Part shown: positions 1 through 6,269 of the stretch, piece by piece
Layout: every line of letters begins with the position of its first letter
Numbering within the stretch: the first letter of the stretch is position 1
Assembly: GCA_030615705.1 (NCBI GenBank)
Contig: JAUWYT010000030.1
Location: forward strand, 1-10,243
Direction: 5' to 3'
DNA: 10,243 nucleotides
From: Chloroflexota bacterium
Lineage (GTDB): Bacteria > Chloroflexota > Anaerolineae > VGOG01
Made by a program: the position numbers and the translations under genes
Notes under the pieces: model-generated
What the model saw: the letters and a program-made list of their open reading frames with translations, nothing else
What the model was told of the DNA's origin: nothing
The model's database searches: none

Positions 1-2
1 TT

Positions 3-149
<147 letters not shown>

Positions 150-171
150 CCTGACAAAATGTTTAGGCGAT

Positions 172-209
172 ATTAGGTGCGCTCTTGCCATAGCGAGGGC
201 GCACCTAAT
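172..209. terminator. 17-bp hairpin between converging genes
   Basis: ATTAGGTGCGC (172-182) is matched perfectly by GCGCACCTAAT (199-209). The stem continues inward to 188/193 with two G.U pairs, giving 17 bp and a CATA loop (189-192). It lies 22 bp after the ferredoxin stop and 33 bp after the MEMO-AMMECR1 stop. Position suggests a shared bidirectional terminator, but neither strand shows a proper U-tract after the stem. It could instead be a transcript-stabilising 3' structure or a REP-like element. Confidence 0.6.
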
Positions 210-242
210 GTTACACCCTATTTCCAAATGCCCCACGGCTGT

Positions 243-1835
243 TTAGCGCTTCTCCCCAAATACCTCCGCTGTAAACACATAGAGCTGTGCCTCCTCTTGC
301 CAAGCATCCTCTGGCAAGCCCGCCTTAAGACAGATTTGACGCAGGAATTCGTTCCGGTCCCAGTTTTCCTCTGTAGCCACCTGAGGCAACAACACGCCAT
401 GATTCTGCCCTTTGACTATCACCAAGCCATGACGACCCACCTCAATCTCGCTGACGTCTTCAATGGGTTCGAGGGGCCAGAGGACGGATATCTCGATGTT
501 GATGTCCTTCAACTCCTCCTTTGTCACCGGCAGGAAGCGGCGGTCGTTGATAGCCGCTGAGATGGCTACATTTTGAATGGTGAGGTAGAGGGGCCTCCGA
601 GGGACCAGGCGACCGATGCAGCCGCGCAGCTCGCCGTGCTTCTTGAGCGTTACGAAGCACCCCCTCTCTTGAAAAAGGTTGGGCTCGCTCACCTCAAAGC
701 GAGGTACCGTGCCCGTCTCGACAAACTGGGCAATGGTCTGACGGGCCATGGCTAGCAGCTCATCCCTCTCATTGGAGTTTAGGGTGCTCAGTTCCTTCAG
801 AGGGCTGGGCGGAGCGGATATGACAAAGTCGGCCAGATTTTCTTTTCCTCTCCAGAACATCACCGCTCCGTAGCCCACGACTTGATCCCAATCACCAAAA
901 GGCGTATCTCCTGAGTTGGCGTACCTGAGCACTGTAGCTTGATTTGCACCTAGCTTCTTCGCCGCCATCATGGCCACCCGTATGGGCCCCTCGCCGCAGC
1001 ACAGGGTGTGAAGGTTGGGGATGCCCTCGCTCATATACTCGCTGATGGTCTCGGTCAGCCGCTGGGGATCCATCGCCTCGATGGCCGCCAAAGTCGCCAT
1101 GTCCACGCGGCGGGCGTCGTCGTAGCTTGGGTAGTGGGAGAGATCGGAGCTGGCGACGATAAGAGCCTTCTTGCCGGACAAGACCTGAGCCAAGGCCTCG
1201 CTGAGAGCCTCACAGTTTTCGGGAGAAGGCTCGCCGACGATGACAGGCACGATAGCATGGTCAGGGCACACCTTTTGCAGAAACGGCAACTCCACCTCGA
1301 TGGAATGCTCGTGCCGATGCACGCCTCGGTCGAAGACGATGCGCTCGTCGGCGGCGATGAGGGCTTTGGCTAACTCCGTGTCTACAGGCACCAGTCCTAG
1401 ACGCGTCTCGAAAGCGCCCTCAGCGTAGATAGATACCCGACGGAACCCGGGAGCGGAGTGGTTTGTGCCCACAACTACGATGGCCTGGTAGTTCACTCCC
1501 TCGATCTGCTTGAAGGCATAAGCCGCCACCTGGCCCGAGAAGATGTATCCGGCATGGGGGACGATGATGGCGATGGGTTCCAACCAGGCATGGCCCTCTC
1601 CCCCCACCTCCTCAGCCTGGGCGAGGAAAGTGTCCACCATCGTTGAGAGCTGCTCAGCATCGTCGGGATAGAACTGGCCAGCCACCGCAGGTTTGCGCAC
1701 CTCGCTAGGGGTGGGCATCGTCGTTGGGGTGAGAGCCACAGTGGGCTCTGGAGTCTCCGTCGGAGCTGGCGTAGCAGTTGGACCTGCGCAGGCTGCAACC
1801 AGCACCACCATTGCTACGACAACGATCCTTTTCAT
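243..1835 (-). CDS. amrB-amrA: AmmeMemoRadiSam system fusion: MEMO (AmrB) + AMMECR1 (AmrA), lipoprotein
   Basis: The product has 530 residues. Residues 1-16 form a lipoprotein signal (MKR, hydrophobic core, lipobox VAA-C16), followed by a Pro/Thr-rich linker (about 19-44). A MEMO domain (about 48-330) starts at AVAGQFYP. It carries VPHAGY (H94), GTNH (H126), EHSIEVELPFLQ, SSDLSHY (H234) and CCGEGPI (C279/C280). These match the His/His/Cys metal-site region of human MEMO1. An AMMECR1 domain (about 355-528) has the hallmark LRGCIG (403-408). In many genomes AmrB and AmrA are separate proteins encoded with the radical SAM enzyme AmrS; here they are fused, and amrS lies two genes upstream on the same strand. 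The biochemical role of the system is unknown. The signal predicts anchoring on the outer membrane face. ATG at 1833-1835 has no clear Shine-Dalgarno, but it gives a well-formed signal peptide. Domain calls are secure; location is inferred. Confidence 0.93.
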   Translation of the reverse strand: MKRIVVVAMVVLVAACAGPTATPAPTETPEPTVALTPTTMPTPSEVRKPAVAGQFYPDDAEQLSTMVDTFLAQAEEVGGEGHAWLEPIAIIVPHAGYIFSGQVAAYAFKQIEGVNYQAIVVVGTNHSAPGFRRVSIYAEGAFETRLGLVPVDTELAKALIAADERIVFDRGVHRHEHSIEVELPFLQKVCPDHAIVPVIVGEPSPENCEALSEALAQVLSGKKALIVASSDLSHYPSYDDARRVDMATLAAIEAMDPQRLTETISEYMSEGIPNLHTLCCGEGPIRVAMMAAKKLGANQATVLRYANSGDTPFGDWDQVVGYGAVMFWRGKENLADFVISAPPSPLKELSTLNSNERDELLAMARQTIAQFVETGTVPRFEVSEPNLFQERGCFVTLKKHGELRGCIGRLVPRRPLYLTIQNVAISAAINDRRFLPVTKEELKDINIEISVLWPLEPIEDVSEIEVGRHGLVIVKGQNHGVLLPQVATEENWDRNEFLRQICLKAGLPEDAWQEEAQLYVFTAEVFGEKR

Positions 1836-1848
1836 GAACCAAGTCGTA

Positions 1849-1876
1849 ATGATAGACTCACCTCAGGGCCTGCGAA
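1849..1876 (-). promoter_or_regulatory. possible weak promoter for the MEMO-AMMECR1 gene
   Basis: On the minus strand TTCGCA (1871-1876, 4/6 to the -35 consensus) is followed after 16 nt by TATCAT (1849-1854, 5/6 to the -10). It would start RNA about 7 nt before the ATG, giving a nearly leaderless message, consistent with the missing Shine-Dalgarno. The match is weak and could be chance; the gene may instead be read from upstream. Confidence 0.25.
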
Positions 1877-1910
1877 AGAACACCTTTCCACTGTTGGCAG
1901 AGCCATCTGA

Positions 1911-1984
1911 GCATCCTGAGTAGCTGCAGAACTACGCCCTGAGCCCTTCGACTTTGCTCAGGATGCACTTGGCGAAGGGCGTAG
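1911..1984. repeat. interspersed palindromic repeat, nested copies
   Basis: GCATCCTGAG (1911-1920) and CTCAGGATGC (1957-1966) form a perfect 10-bp inverted pair bounding a 56-bp unit. Inside and next to it, GCCCTTCG (1943-1950) pairs with CGAAGGGC (1973-1980), and CTACGCCC (1932-1939) pairs with GGGCGTAG (1977-1984), so alternative hairpins compete. The core CCCTTCGA...CTCAGGATGC recurs at 2340-2383. It occupies most of the gap between the GIY-YIG and MEMO-AMMECR1 genes. I recall similar short repeats scattered in Chloroflexota genomes. Confidence 0.7.
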
Positions 1985-2010
1985 TGAAGCAGCGTATCGA
2001 TGGGTGCGGC

Positions 2011-2304
2011 TTATTTGCGAAACTTGGGTTTCTTGGCCAACCAACGCAACATATCGCAATCTCCAGCGATCAGCGCCTCTTTCTTAGCCCGCGACCACTT
2101 CTTGATCTGCTGCTCAGCCACAAAGGCGTCATTCTCATCTGGCATCTCTTGTTGAAACACGAGTTCAACGGGCAAACGATGTCTAGTCCAACCGCTCCCC
2201 TCTCCTGACTGATGTTCTGCCAGACGTTTTTCTAAGTTCGTGGTGCGTCCGGTATAATACAAACCATCGGCACAACGGAGGATATAGACCCAAACCTTTG
2301 CCAT
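2011..2304 (-). CDS. small GIY-YIG domain protein (UPF0213/YhbQ-like)
   Basis: The predicted product has 97 residues starting MAKVWVYILRCADGLYYTGR. VYIL stands in the GIY position and YYTG in the YIG position about 10 residues later. Next come the conserved Arg of the KRLAEH helix and the metal-binding Glu in the AEQQIKKW helix. Family knowledge: stand-alone GIY-YIG proteins of about 80-100 residues have a nuclease fold; their cellular role is poorly defined. I chose ATG at 2302-2304 because the domain starts right there. The frame stays open upstream to 2340, but those 12 residues look like translated repeat DNA. No good ribosome site is visible, and a 5-bp hairpin (2316-2320/2325-2329) precedes the start. 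The gene sits between inverted copies of an interspersed repeat and may be a late insertion in the operon. Confidence 0.85.
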   Translation of the reverse strand: MAKVWVYILRCADGLYYTGRTTNLEKRLAEHQSGEGSGWTRHRLPVELVFQQEMPDENDAFVAEQQIKKWSRAKKEALIAGDCDMLRWLAKKPKFRK

Positions 2305-2339
2305 TTTCACAACCCATGTCCCGAGACATCCAGGGCGCA

Positions 2340-2384
2340 CCCTTCGATACGGCCTCCACTTTGTTCCGGCCTACTCAGGATGCT
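2340..2384. repeat. second copy of the interspersed repeat, expanded form
   Basis: CCCTTCGA (2340-2347) and CTACTCAGGATGCT (2371-2384) are the ends seen in the 1911-1984 repeat, but two extra GGCC-containing segments lie between them around a shared ACTTT core. The last 14 bases are the exact reverse complement of 1910-1923, so the two copies face each other across the GIY-YIG gene. Two GGCC tetrads (2351-2354 and 2368-2371) can pair. Confidence 0.65.
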
Positions 2385-2441
2385 AGTCTTGAGCTCGACG
2401 AGCCGTCTACTGCCCCGAGGCAAAAACAGTCCCTTGACTCA

Positions 2442-2882
2442 TCATTCTTTCCCAAAACCAATCTTTTCCAACAGACGCCTGGTGTCAACGTGGATCTCAT
2501 CCCAGTGGGCCTTTATTTCACCTCTGGAAAACCAGCGGGCTGCTCCAACGTCCGAACCGGGGCGCAGTTCCCCACCTACAAGACGAGCCAGGAAATCCAC
2601 GTACACCACGTGAATCTTCACCTCATCGCCCTCCCTCACGATCCTATCCAGGGTAGATACATGCCTCAGCACCTCTACCTTGAGGTTGGTCTCCTCCTCT
2701 ACTTCTCTGATTACTCCTTCTTCCAGAGTCTCCCCTGGCTCCAGGTTGCCGCCAGGAACCATCCATTGGCCGCCCCAGAAATCCCCTCTCCTGGGGACGT
2801 GCTTCACCAACAGGATCCGACCATCGTCGTTCAAGATTACTGCGCCGACTCCCACGCTGATCGTGGCTTCAGTAGCGCCCAT
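2442..2882 (-). CDS. Nudix hydrolase (MutT-like)
   Basis: The product has 146 residues with a Nudix box at about 45-67: G45, E51 and REVEEE (59-64), in the G-x5-E-x7-R-E-x-x-E-E spacing. The usual Gly after EE-x is Asn here (TNL), a tolerated variant. Before the box, VGAVILNDDGRILLVKH and GGQWMVPGG are the standard beta-strand and loop of the fold. Family knowledge: hydrolyses a nucleoside diphosphate linked to another moiety, in the cytoplasm; the substrate cannot be read from the sequence. ATG at 2880-2882 is preceded by AGGAAAGG. The start lies 7 nt after the amrS stop, so the two genes are almost certainly co-transcribed and probably translationally coupled. A role in the AmmeMemoRadiSam pathway is possible but unproven. 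Confidence 0.93.
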   Translation of the reverse strand: MGATEATISVGVGAVILNDDGRILLVKHVPRRGDFWGGQWMVPGGNLEPGETLEEGVIREVEEETNLKVEVLRHVSTLDRIVREGDEVKIHVVYVDFLARLVGGELRPGSDVGAARWFSRGEIKAHWDEIHVDTRRLLEKIGFGKE

Positions 2883-2889
2883 GCCTTTC

Positions 2890-4059
2890 CTACTCCCATA
2901 CGCCTGGAATGCGATTCCCGCAATACTCGCACTTCCCCTCGACGAGGTGATATTCCGTCACATAGAAGCCCATCCGGCCTATGATCAGCTTGCCGCAATG
3001 AGCACAATAGGTGTTGTTGGCAGGGTGGCCAGGCACGTTGCCGATGTAGACGTAACTTATGCCTTCCTCCATAGCGATGGCCCGGGCCCTCTCCAGCGTC
3101 TCCACCGGGGTAGGAGGCAGATTGGTGAGCTTGTACATGGGACCGAAGCGGCTGAAGTGGGTGGGCACGTCGGGGCCCACGTTGCCCACGATCCAGCGGG
3201 CCATCTCCCTCAGCATTCCTTTATCGTCGTTTAGGGTGGGCACCACCAGGTTGACGATCTCCAGGTGGACGCCCTCCCCTTGGATGATCTTGATGCTCTC
3301 CAGTACCGGCGTGAGAGAGCCGAAGCAAACCTTCTGGTAGAACTCCTCGGTGAAGCCCTTGAGGTCAACCCTAATGGCATCCACGGCATCGCAGAGCTCC
3401 CGCATAGGATCGGGGTTGATGTAGCCATTGGATATGACCACATTTCTCAAGCCCTTTGGCCTAGCCGCCTTAGCCGTGTCCAGCATGTATTCGTAGAAGA
3501 TGTTCGGCTCGGAGTAGGTGTAGGCGATGGATTGACTCTCCCCTTTCAGCGCATATTTGACTACGTCTTCCGGCGGCAGGTCGAGGTTATCCGTCTCCTC
3601 GGGCCTCTTCTGGGAGATGGTCCAGTTTTGGCAATACAGGCAGTGCAGGTTGCAGCCGGCGGTGGCGATGGAGAAGCTCAGGCTCCCAGGCAGGAAGTGA
3701 CTGAAGGGTTTCTTCTCGATGGGGTCGTTGTGGACGGCGCAGGGGTTGCCGTAGGCCATGGTGTAGAGCTTGCCCCCCCGGTTCTCCCTCACCCGGCAAG
3801 GGCTGCGGCTCCCCTCGGAGAGGGTGCAACGGTTAGGGCATAGCTGGCATTGAACCAGCCCTTCCCCGATTTGCCTGTAATACATCGCCTCATGTGCGTA
3901 TGGAGATGGGCTCGGTGGGATCGGCGTCGAGGTAGGGGTCATGGAGGGCTCTTCGCTGTTCGCACAGGAGAGTTGAGAGAGCAGCGCTCCCCCGCCCAGG
4001 GTGCCAAGGCCCAGCCCCGTTAACCACTTGACAAACTGACGACGGGTTATCTCCCTCAT
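2890..4059 (-). CDS. amrS: AmmeMemoRadiSam system radical SAM enzyme AmrS with Tat signal
   Basis: The product has 389 residues. The N-terminus has a twin-arginine motif TRRQFVK (5-11) and a hydrophobic stretch. LLSQLSC follows, with C32 a lipobox-like cysteine (Gln at -3 is non-canonical), then a Pro/Thr/Ser linker (about 38-53). Next come a four-Cys motif C71-x2-C74-x3-C78-x9-C88 and the radical SAM signature C136-x3-C140-x2-C143 (CNLHCLYC). The C-terminus has two CxxC pairs, YCAHC (352/355) and KCEYC (377/380), likely a second metal site. The order fits AmrS, a relative of pyruvate formate-lyase activating enzymes; its reaction is unknown. The frame is open to 4239. I chose ATG 4057-4059 because AGAGG (4066-4070) lies 6 nt upstream and translation from it begins with the Tat signal. 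It shares an operon with the Nudix gene and probably with ndk and the MEMO-AMMECR1 gene. Confidence 0.94.
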   Translation of the reverse strand: MREITRRQFVKWLTGLGLGTLGGGALLSQLSCANSEEPSMTPTSTPIPPSPSPYAHEAMYYRQIGEGLVQCQLCPNRCTLSEGSRSPCRVRENRGGKLYTMAYGNPCAVHNDPIEKKPFSHFLPGSLSFSIATAGCNLHCLYCQNWTISQKRPEETDNLDLPPEDVVKYALKGESQSIAYTYSEPNIFYEYMLDTAKAARPKGLRNVVISNGYINPDPMRELCDAVDAIRVDLKGFTEEFYQKVCFGSLTPVLESIKIIQGEGVHLEIVNLVVPTLNDDKGMLREMARWIVGNVGPDVPTHFSRFGPMYKLTNLPPTPVETLERARAIAMEEGISYVYIGNVPGHPANNTYCAHCGKLIIGRMGFYVTEYHLVEGKCEYCGNRIPGVWE

Positions 4060-4078
4060 GGCTCGCCTCTTTACAGAG

Positions 4079-4119
4079 AAGCCGACCTTTGCCAGCTTCC
4101 ACTGGGTTTCAGTCGGCTT
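4079..4119 (-). promoter_or_regulatory. stem-loop in the amrS leader
   Basis: AAGCCGAC (4079-4086) and GTCGGCTT (4112-4119) are a perfect 8-bp inverted repeat. Inside its 25-nt loop CCAG (4092-4095) pairs with CTGG (4102-4105), giving a nested hairpin. It ends 8 nt before the amrS ribosome site, in the 103-nt gap after ndk. With no U-tract it is not an obvious terminator; it may process or stabilise the message or control amrS translation. The function is not visible in the sequence. Confidence 0.45.
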
Positions 4120-4162
4120 GTACTCACATCCAGGCACCTCCGGTAAATCACATCCCCAAACT

Positions 4163-4612
4163 TTACTCGAAAATCCAGCGATCGGTGTCGCGGGGGTAGG
4201 AAAGGATCTCATCATCGTTGAAAAAAAGGGGCACCTCATATTTGGCGGTCTCCAGCGAGTCGGAGCCGTGCACCAGATTGCGTCCGGTCTCCAGAGCTAA
4301 GTCGGCGCGAATGGTGCCCGGCGCAGCCTGGGCGGGGTTGGTTGCCCCCATGGTCCTCCGGACGATCTCGATGGCATCCTTCCCCTCTAACACCATCACT
4401 ACCACGGGGCTGGAGGTTATGTACTGAATGAGCCCTTCGTAGAAGTGCTTGCCTTTATGGACGGCGTAGAGCTGTTGGGCCAGTTCCAGCGGGATTTGCA
4501 TCAGTTTCATGGCCGCCATGCGCAATCCCCGGCGCTCAAAGCGGCTGATGATCTCCCCGGTCAACCCCCGCTGTACCCCGTCTGGCTTGACTATGACCAG
4601 AGTTCGCTCCAC
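4163..4612 (-). CDS. ndk: nucleoside diphosphate kinase
   Basis: The product has 149 residues, the normal length of a bacterial NDK. It opens with [15 protein letters not shown] (K9 in the nucleotide site), has [15 protein letters not shown], and carries the phospho-accepting histidine in NLVHGSDS (H115). It ends WIFE. Reaction: transfers the gamma phosphate from ATP to other (deoxy)nucleoside diphosphates through phosphohistidine, in the cytoplasm. The start is GTG (4610-4612), fixed by the strong AAGGAGGAG just upstream. It follows the HDAC-like gene by 84 nt and precedes amrS by 103 nt on the same strand. All catalytic residues appear intact. Confidence 0.97.
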   Translation of the reverse strand: MERTLVIVKPDGVQRGLTGEIISRFERRGLRMAAMKLMQIPLELAQQLYAVHKGKHFYEGLIQYITSSPVVVMVLEGKDAIEIVRRTMGATNPAQAAPGTIRADLALETGRNLVHGSDSLETAKYEVPLFFNDDEILSYPRDTDRWIFE

Positions 4613-4615
4613 AAG

Positions 4616-4624
4616 CTCCTCCTT
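4616..4624 (-). promoter_or_regulatory. ribosome binding site of ndk
   Basis: AAGGAGGAG on the minus strand contains the full AGGAGG core, 5 nt before the GTG codon at 4610-4612. It decides the GTG start, as there is no ATG nearby in frame. Confidence 0.85.
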
Positions 4625-4696
4625 ACCAGTGAAATATTATCTACGACTTGGCATTTTGTGCAGCTTTTCGATCCAAAGAATGTCAATCAGTTGCCT

Positions 4697-5725
4697 TCAG
4701 ACTAGCCTATGCAGTCCCTTGAGTTGATCAACCAGGTCGCTAACATCCCGCTCCGAGCGGGGAGCTGGCCCAAGAGGGTCCTCGATCTCCTCATCACCCA
4801 GCAACACGTGGAAGGTGTTCAGCACAGCGTAGGCCAGCACTTCGAGTTCGTAACCTCCCTCCAGGGTGAAGATAAGCCTGCCCTTGCAGAGCTCGTCGGC
4901 CATCGTTTTCAGTGTTCGCGTCAGATTGGCGTAACCCGTTATCGAAAGCTGCATAGCAGCCAAGGGGTCGGCCCAATGGGCGTCGTAGCCAGCCGAGACC
5001 AGAATGAGCTGAGGACGGTAACGCTCAGCCAAAGGATAGAGGAACTCGTCGAAGATGTATCCGTAGCCCTTATCGCCGACGCCTCCCGGCAGGGGGACAT
5101 TGGCTGTGTAGCCCTCTCCCTCCCCCCTTCCAATCTCCCGCCAGTGACCCGTGCCGGGATAGTAGGGGTACTGATGGGTGGAGAAGTAGAGGACGCAGGA
5201 TTCGTCGTAGAAAGCCTCCTGGCTGCCGTTGCCGTGGTGGACATCGAAATCAACGATAAGCACCCGTTCCAACCCTTTTTCCTGTAGAGCGTAGCGGGCG
5301 GCTACGGCCACGTTGTTGAAGATGCAGAAGCCCATGCCTCGTGCCTTCACGGCATGGTGGCCCGGCGGTCTCACCAGGGCGAAGGCGTTGTCCACCTCCC
5401 CTTCTAGCATTGCTTTAACAGCGTTGACCAGCCCCCCGGCGGCCATCAGCGCTGCCTCGTAGGAACGTGGGCCCATGTAGGTGTCGAGGTCTAGATGGCC
5501 CCCGCCCCTCTCGGACATCTGCCGCACGGTGTCAATATAGCTCTGGCTGTGGTTCCCGGCCAAGCGTTCCAGCGAAACAGGTGTGGCCTCCACAGCGACC
5601 AACCTCTCCAGCACCCCCTGTTTCTCCAAGAGTCCCATGATCCGCACGAGCCGCTCCTTGCTCTCCGGATGGCCCATGAGGTTGTGCTCCAAACAGATGG
5701 GATCATACACGTAAGCTATGCTCAA
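4697..5725 (-). CDS. histone deacetylase-family (class II-like) zinc deacetylase
   Basis: The product has 342 residues covering the whole HDAC fold. Seen: HPESKERL near the N-terminus, RPPGHHA (tandem His 123/124), DFDVHHGNG (zinc ligands D161 and H163), STHQYPYYPGTG, SAGYDAH (third ligand D248) and LEGGY (likely catalytic Tyr 292). Family knowledge: Zn-dependent amide hydrolases that remove acetyl or other acyl groups. Bacterial members act on acetylated proteins, on acetylpolyamines, or are annotated as acetoin-utilisation AcuC-like; the sequence does not settle which. The start is TTG (5723-5725), with GGGGGAAG (5736-5743) upstream and a good promoter. No ATG fits, and the protein begins at the expected SIAYVYD strand. 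It is the first gene of the cluster leading into ndk and amrS. There is no signal peptide, so it is cytoplasmic. Confidence 0.93.
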   Translation of the reverse strand: MSIAYVYDPICLEHNLMGHPESKERLVRIMGLLEKQGVLERLVAVEATPVSLERLAGNHSQSYIDTVRQMSERGGGHLDLDTYMGPRSYEAALMAAGGLVNAVKAMLEGEVDNAFALVRPPGHHAVKARGMGFCIFNNVAVAARYALQEKGLERVLIVDFDVHHGNGSQEAFYDESCVLYFSTHQYPYYPGTGHWREIGRGEGEGYTANVPLPGGVGDKGYGYIFDEFLYPLAERYRPQLILVSAGYDAHWADPLAAMQLSITGYANLTRTLKTMADELCKGRLIFTLEGGYELEVLAYAVLNTFHVLLGDEEIEDPLGPAPRSERDVSDLVDQLKGLHRLV

Positions 5726-5757
5726 GTTGTTTGCTTCCCCCTGCCTGTCTGCACGCC

Positions 5758-5766
5758 ATTATATCA
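5758..5766 (-). promoter_or_regulatory. extended -10 promoter of the HDAC-like gene
   Basis: On the minus strand TGATATAAT is a perfect extended -10 (TGnTATAAT). The TATAAT is 5758-5763, so RNA would start near 5751 with a leader of about 25 nt. No TTGACA lies at the right distance: the -35 position falls inside the terminator stem (TTCCCT), as allowed for extended -10 promoters. It probably drives the cluster from the HDAC-like gene towards amrS. Confidence 0.65.
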
Positions 5767-5770
5767 CGTT

Positions 5771-5815
5771 ACAAACAAAAAGGGAAGGGCCATTCTGTGC
5801 GCGACCCTTCCCTTT
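5771..5815 (-). terminator. intrinsic terminator reading leftward
   Basis: AAAGGGAAGGG (minus strand, from 5805-5815) pairs with CCCTTCCCTTT (from 5779-5789): 11 bp with a 15-nt loop. On the minus strand it is followed at once by TTGTTTGT, making a good U-rich tail. It ends any transcript arriving from the 5816-6212 region or from gyrB, and insulates the HDAC promoter, whose -10 box starts just 4 nt further on. Confidence 0.75.
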
Positions 5816-6212
5816 CTCTGGAAACACTTTTGGCACTCAGAGGCAGTGAGATTTCCGTGAGTTCTGCAAAGGTAGAGAGCCTTTCATAATTCCCTCAACA
5901 GCTCTACCAGGAATCATTGACGTCCTGGCGATGCGTTTCAGCGCTTTGAATCGCGCATTTTTTTCCTTCAGAGGGCATTTCAGACGAAATTCACAGCTTC
6001 CTCAATGCAATAATTGAATCTCGCAGTGCGATCCAAGCTCGAAACCAGTTCCAAGAACCCTCTTCCAGAAGGCGTGAAATCATCCACAAGAGGCCGATTT
6101 GGTGGACTTTCGTACGTGCGAATGCATCGAAACCGATTTGTGATAGGCTGTCAAAGTACTGTAAGGCTGAGGATTGGGCTTCGTACATACTTGACAAATA
6201 CCCAATTTACTT
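5816..6212. other. unassigned stretch with broken or startless reading frames
   Basis: No convincing intact gene. By eye it is more AT-rich than the flanks, with a run of seven T at 5958-5964. On minus, a frame from TTG 6197 (or ATG 6188) to TGA 5991 encodes up to 68 residues, for example VHQIGLLWMISRLLEEG. It is overlapped, one nucleotide out of register, by an open frame at 6001-5837 encoding CEFRLKCPLKEKNARFKAL. Together they could be a frameshifted gene ending before the terminator at 5771-5815. On plus, 5950-6273 is open for 107 codons but has no ATG, GTG or TTG. It reads protein-like (KPICDRLSKYCKAEDW). I recognise none of them. A decayed gene or mobile-element remnant is the likeliest reading. 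Confidence 0.35.
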
Positions 6213-6245
6213 AGAAAGCTGCCCCGATCTTCGGAGCGGCTTTCT
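6213..6245. terminator. 15-bp hairpin downstream of the Cys-rich gene
   Basis: AGAAAGCTGCCCCGA (6213-6227) pairs with TCGGAGCGGCTTTCT (6231-6245), with one G.U and one C-A mismatch and a 3-nt loop. It lies 24 bp after the stop of the Cys-rich gene on minus, ending in a short T-rich run (GCTTTCT). It is probably the terminator of the gyrB transcript; it is roughly symmetric and could also work on plus. Confidence 0.6.
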
Positions 6246-6269
6246 TGATCCGACAGCGTCTGGACGCCC

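Noticed and set aside
2298..2984. Long plus-strand frame of 228 codons
   Set aside because: It runs antisense over the Nudix gene, the repeat and the end of amrS, has no recognisable motif, and the minus-strand genes have clear family signatures.
3265..3843. Plus-strand frame of 192 codons opposite amrS
   Set aside because: It is the antisense shadow of the conserved radical SAM core; composition is low-complexity (Gly/Val rich) and there is no ribosome site.
4060..4239. 60-residue N-terminal extension of AmrS from an upstream ATG
   Set aside because: It would put residues before the twin-arginine signal and overlap the ndk end; ATG 4057-4059 has a spaced ribosome site and gives a textbook Tat start.
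4634..4686. TTGACA at 4681-4686 (minus) with TAATAT at 4634-4639 as an ndk promoter
   Set aside because: The boxes are about 41 nt apart, and no acceptable -10 lies at 16-18 nt from the TTGACA.
4709..5287. Plus-strand frame of 192 codons opposite the HDAC-like gene
   Set aside because: It is antisense to the zinc-ligand region, which is plainly coding on minus.
6191..6219. TTGACA at 6191-6196 as a plus-strand promoter
   Set aside because: No -10-like hexamer lies 16-18 nt downstream; the expected position falls in the 6213-6245 hairpin.
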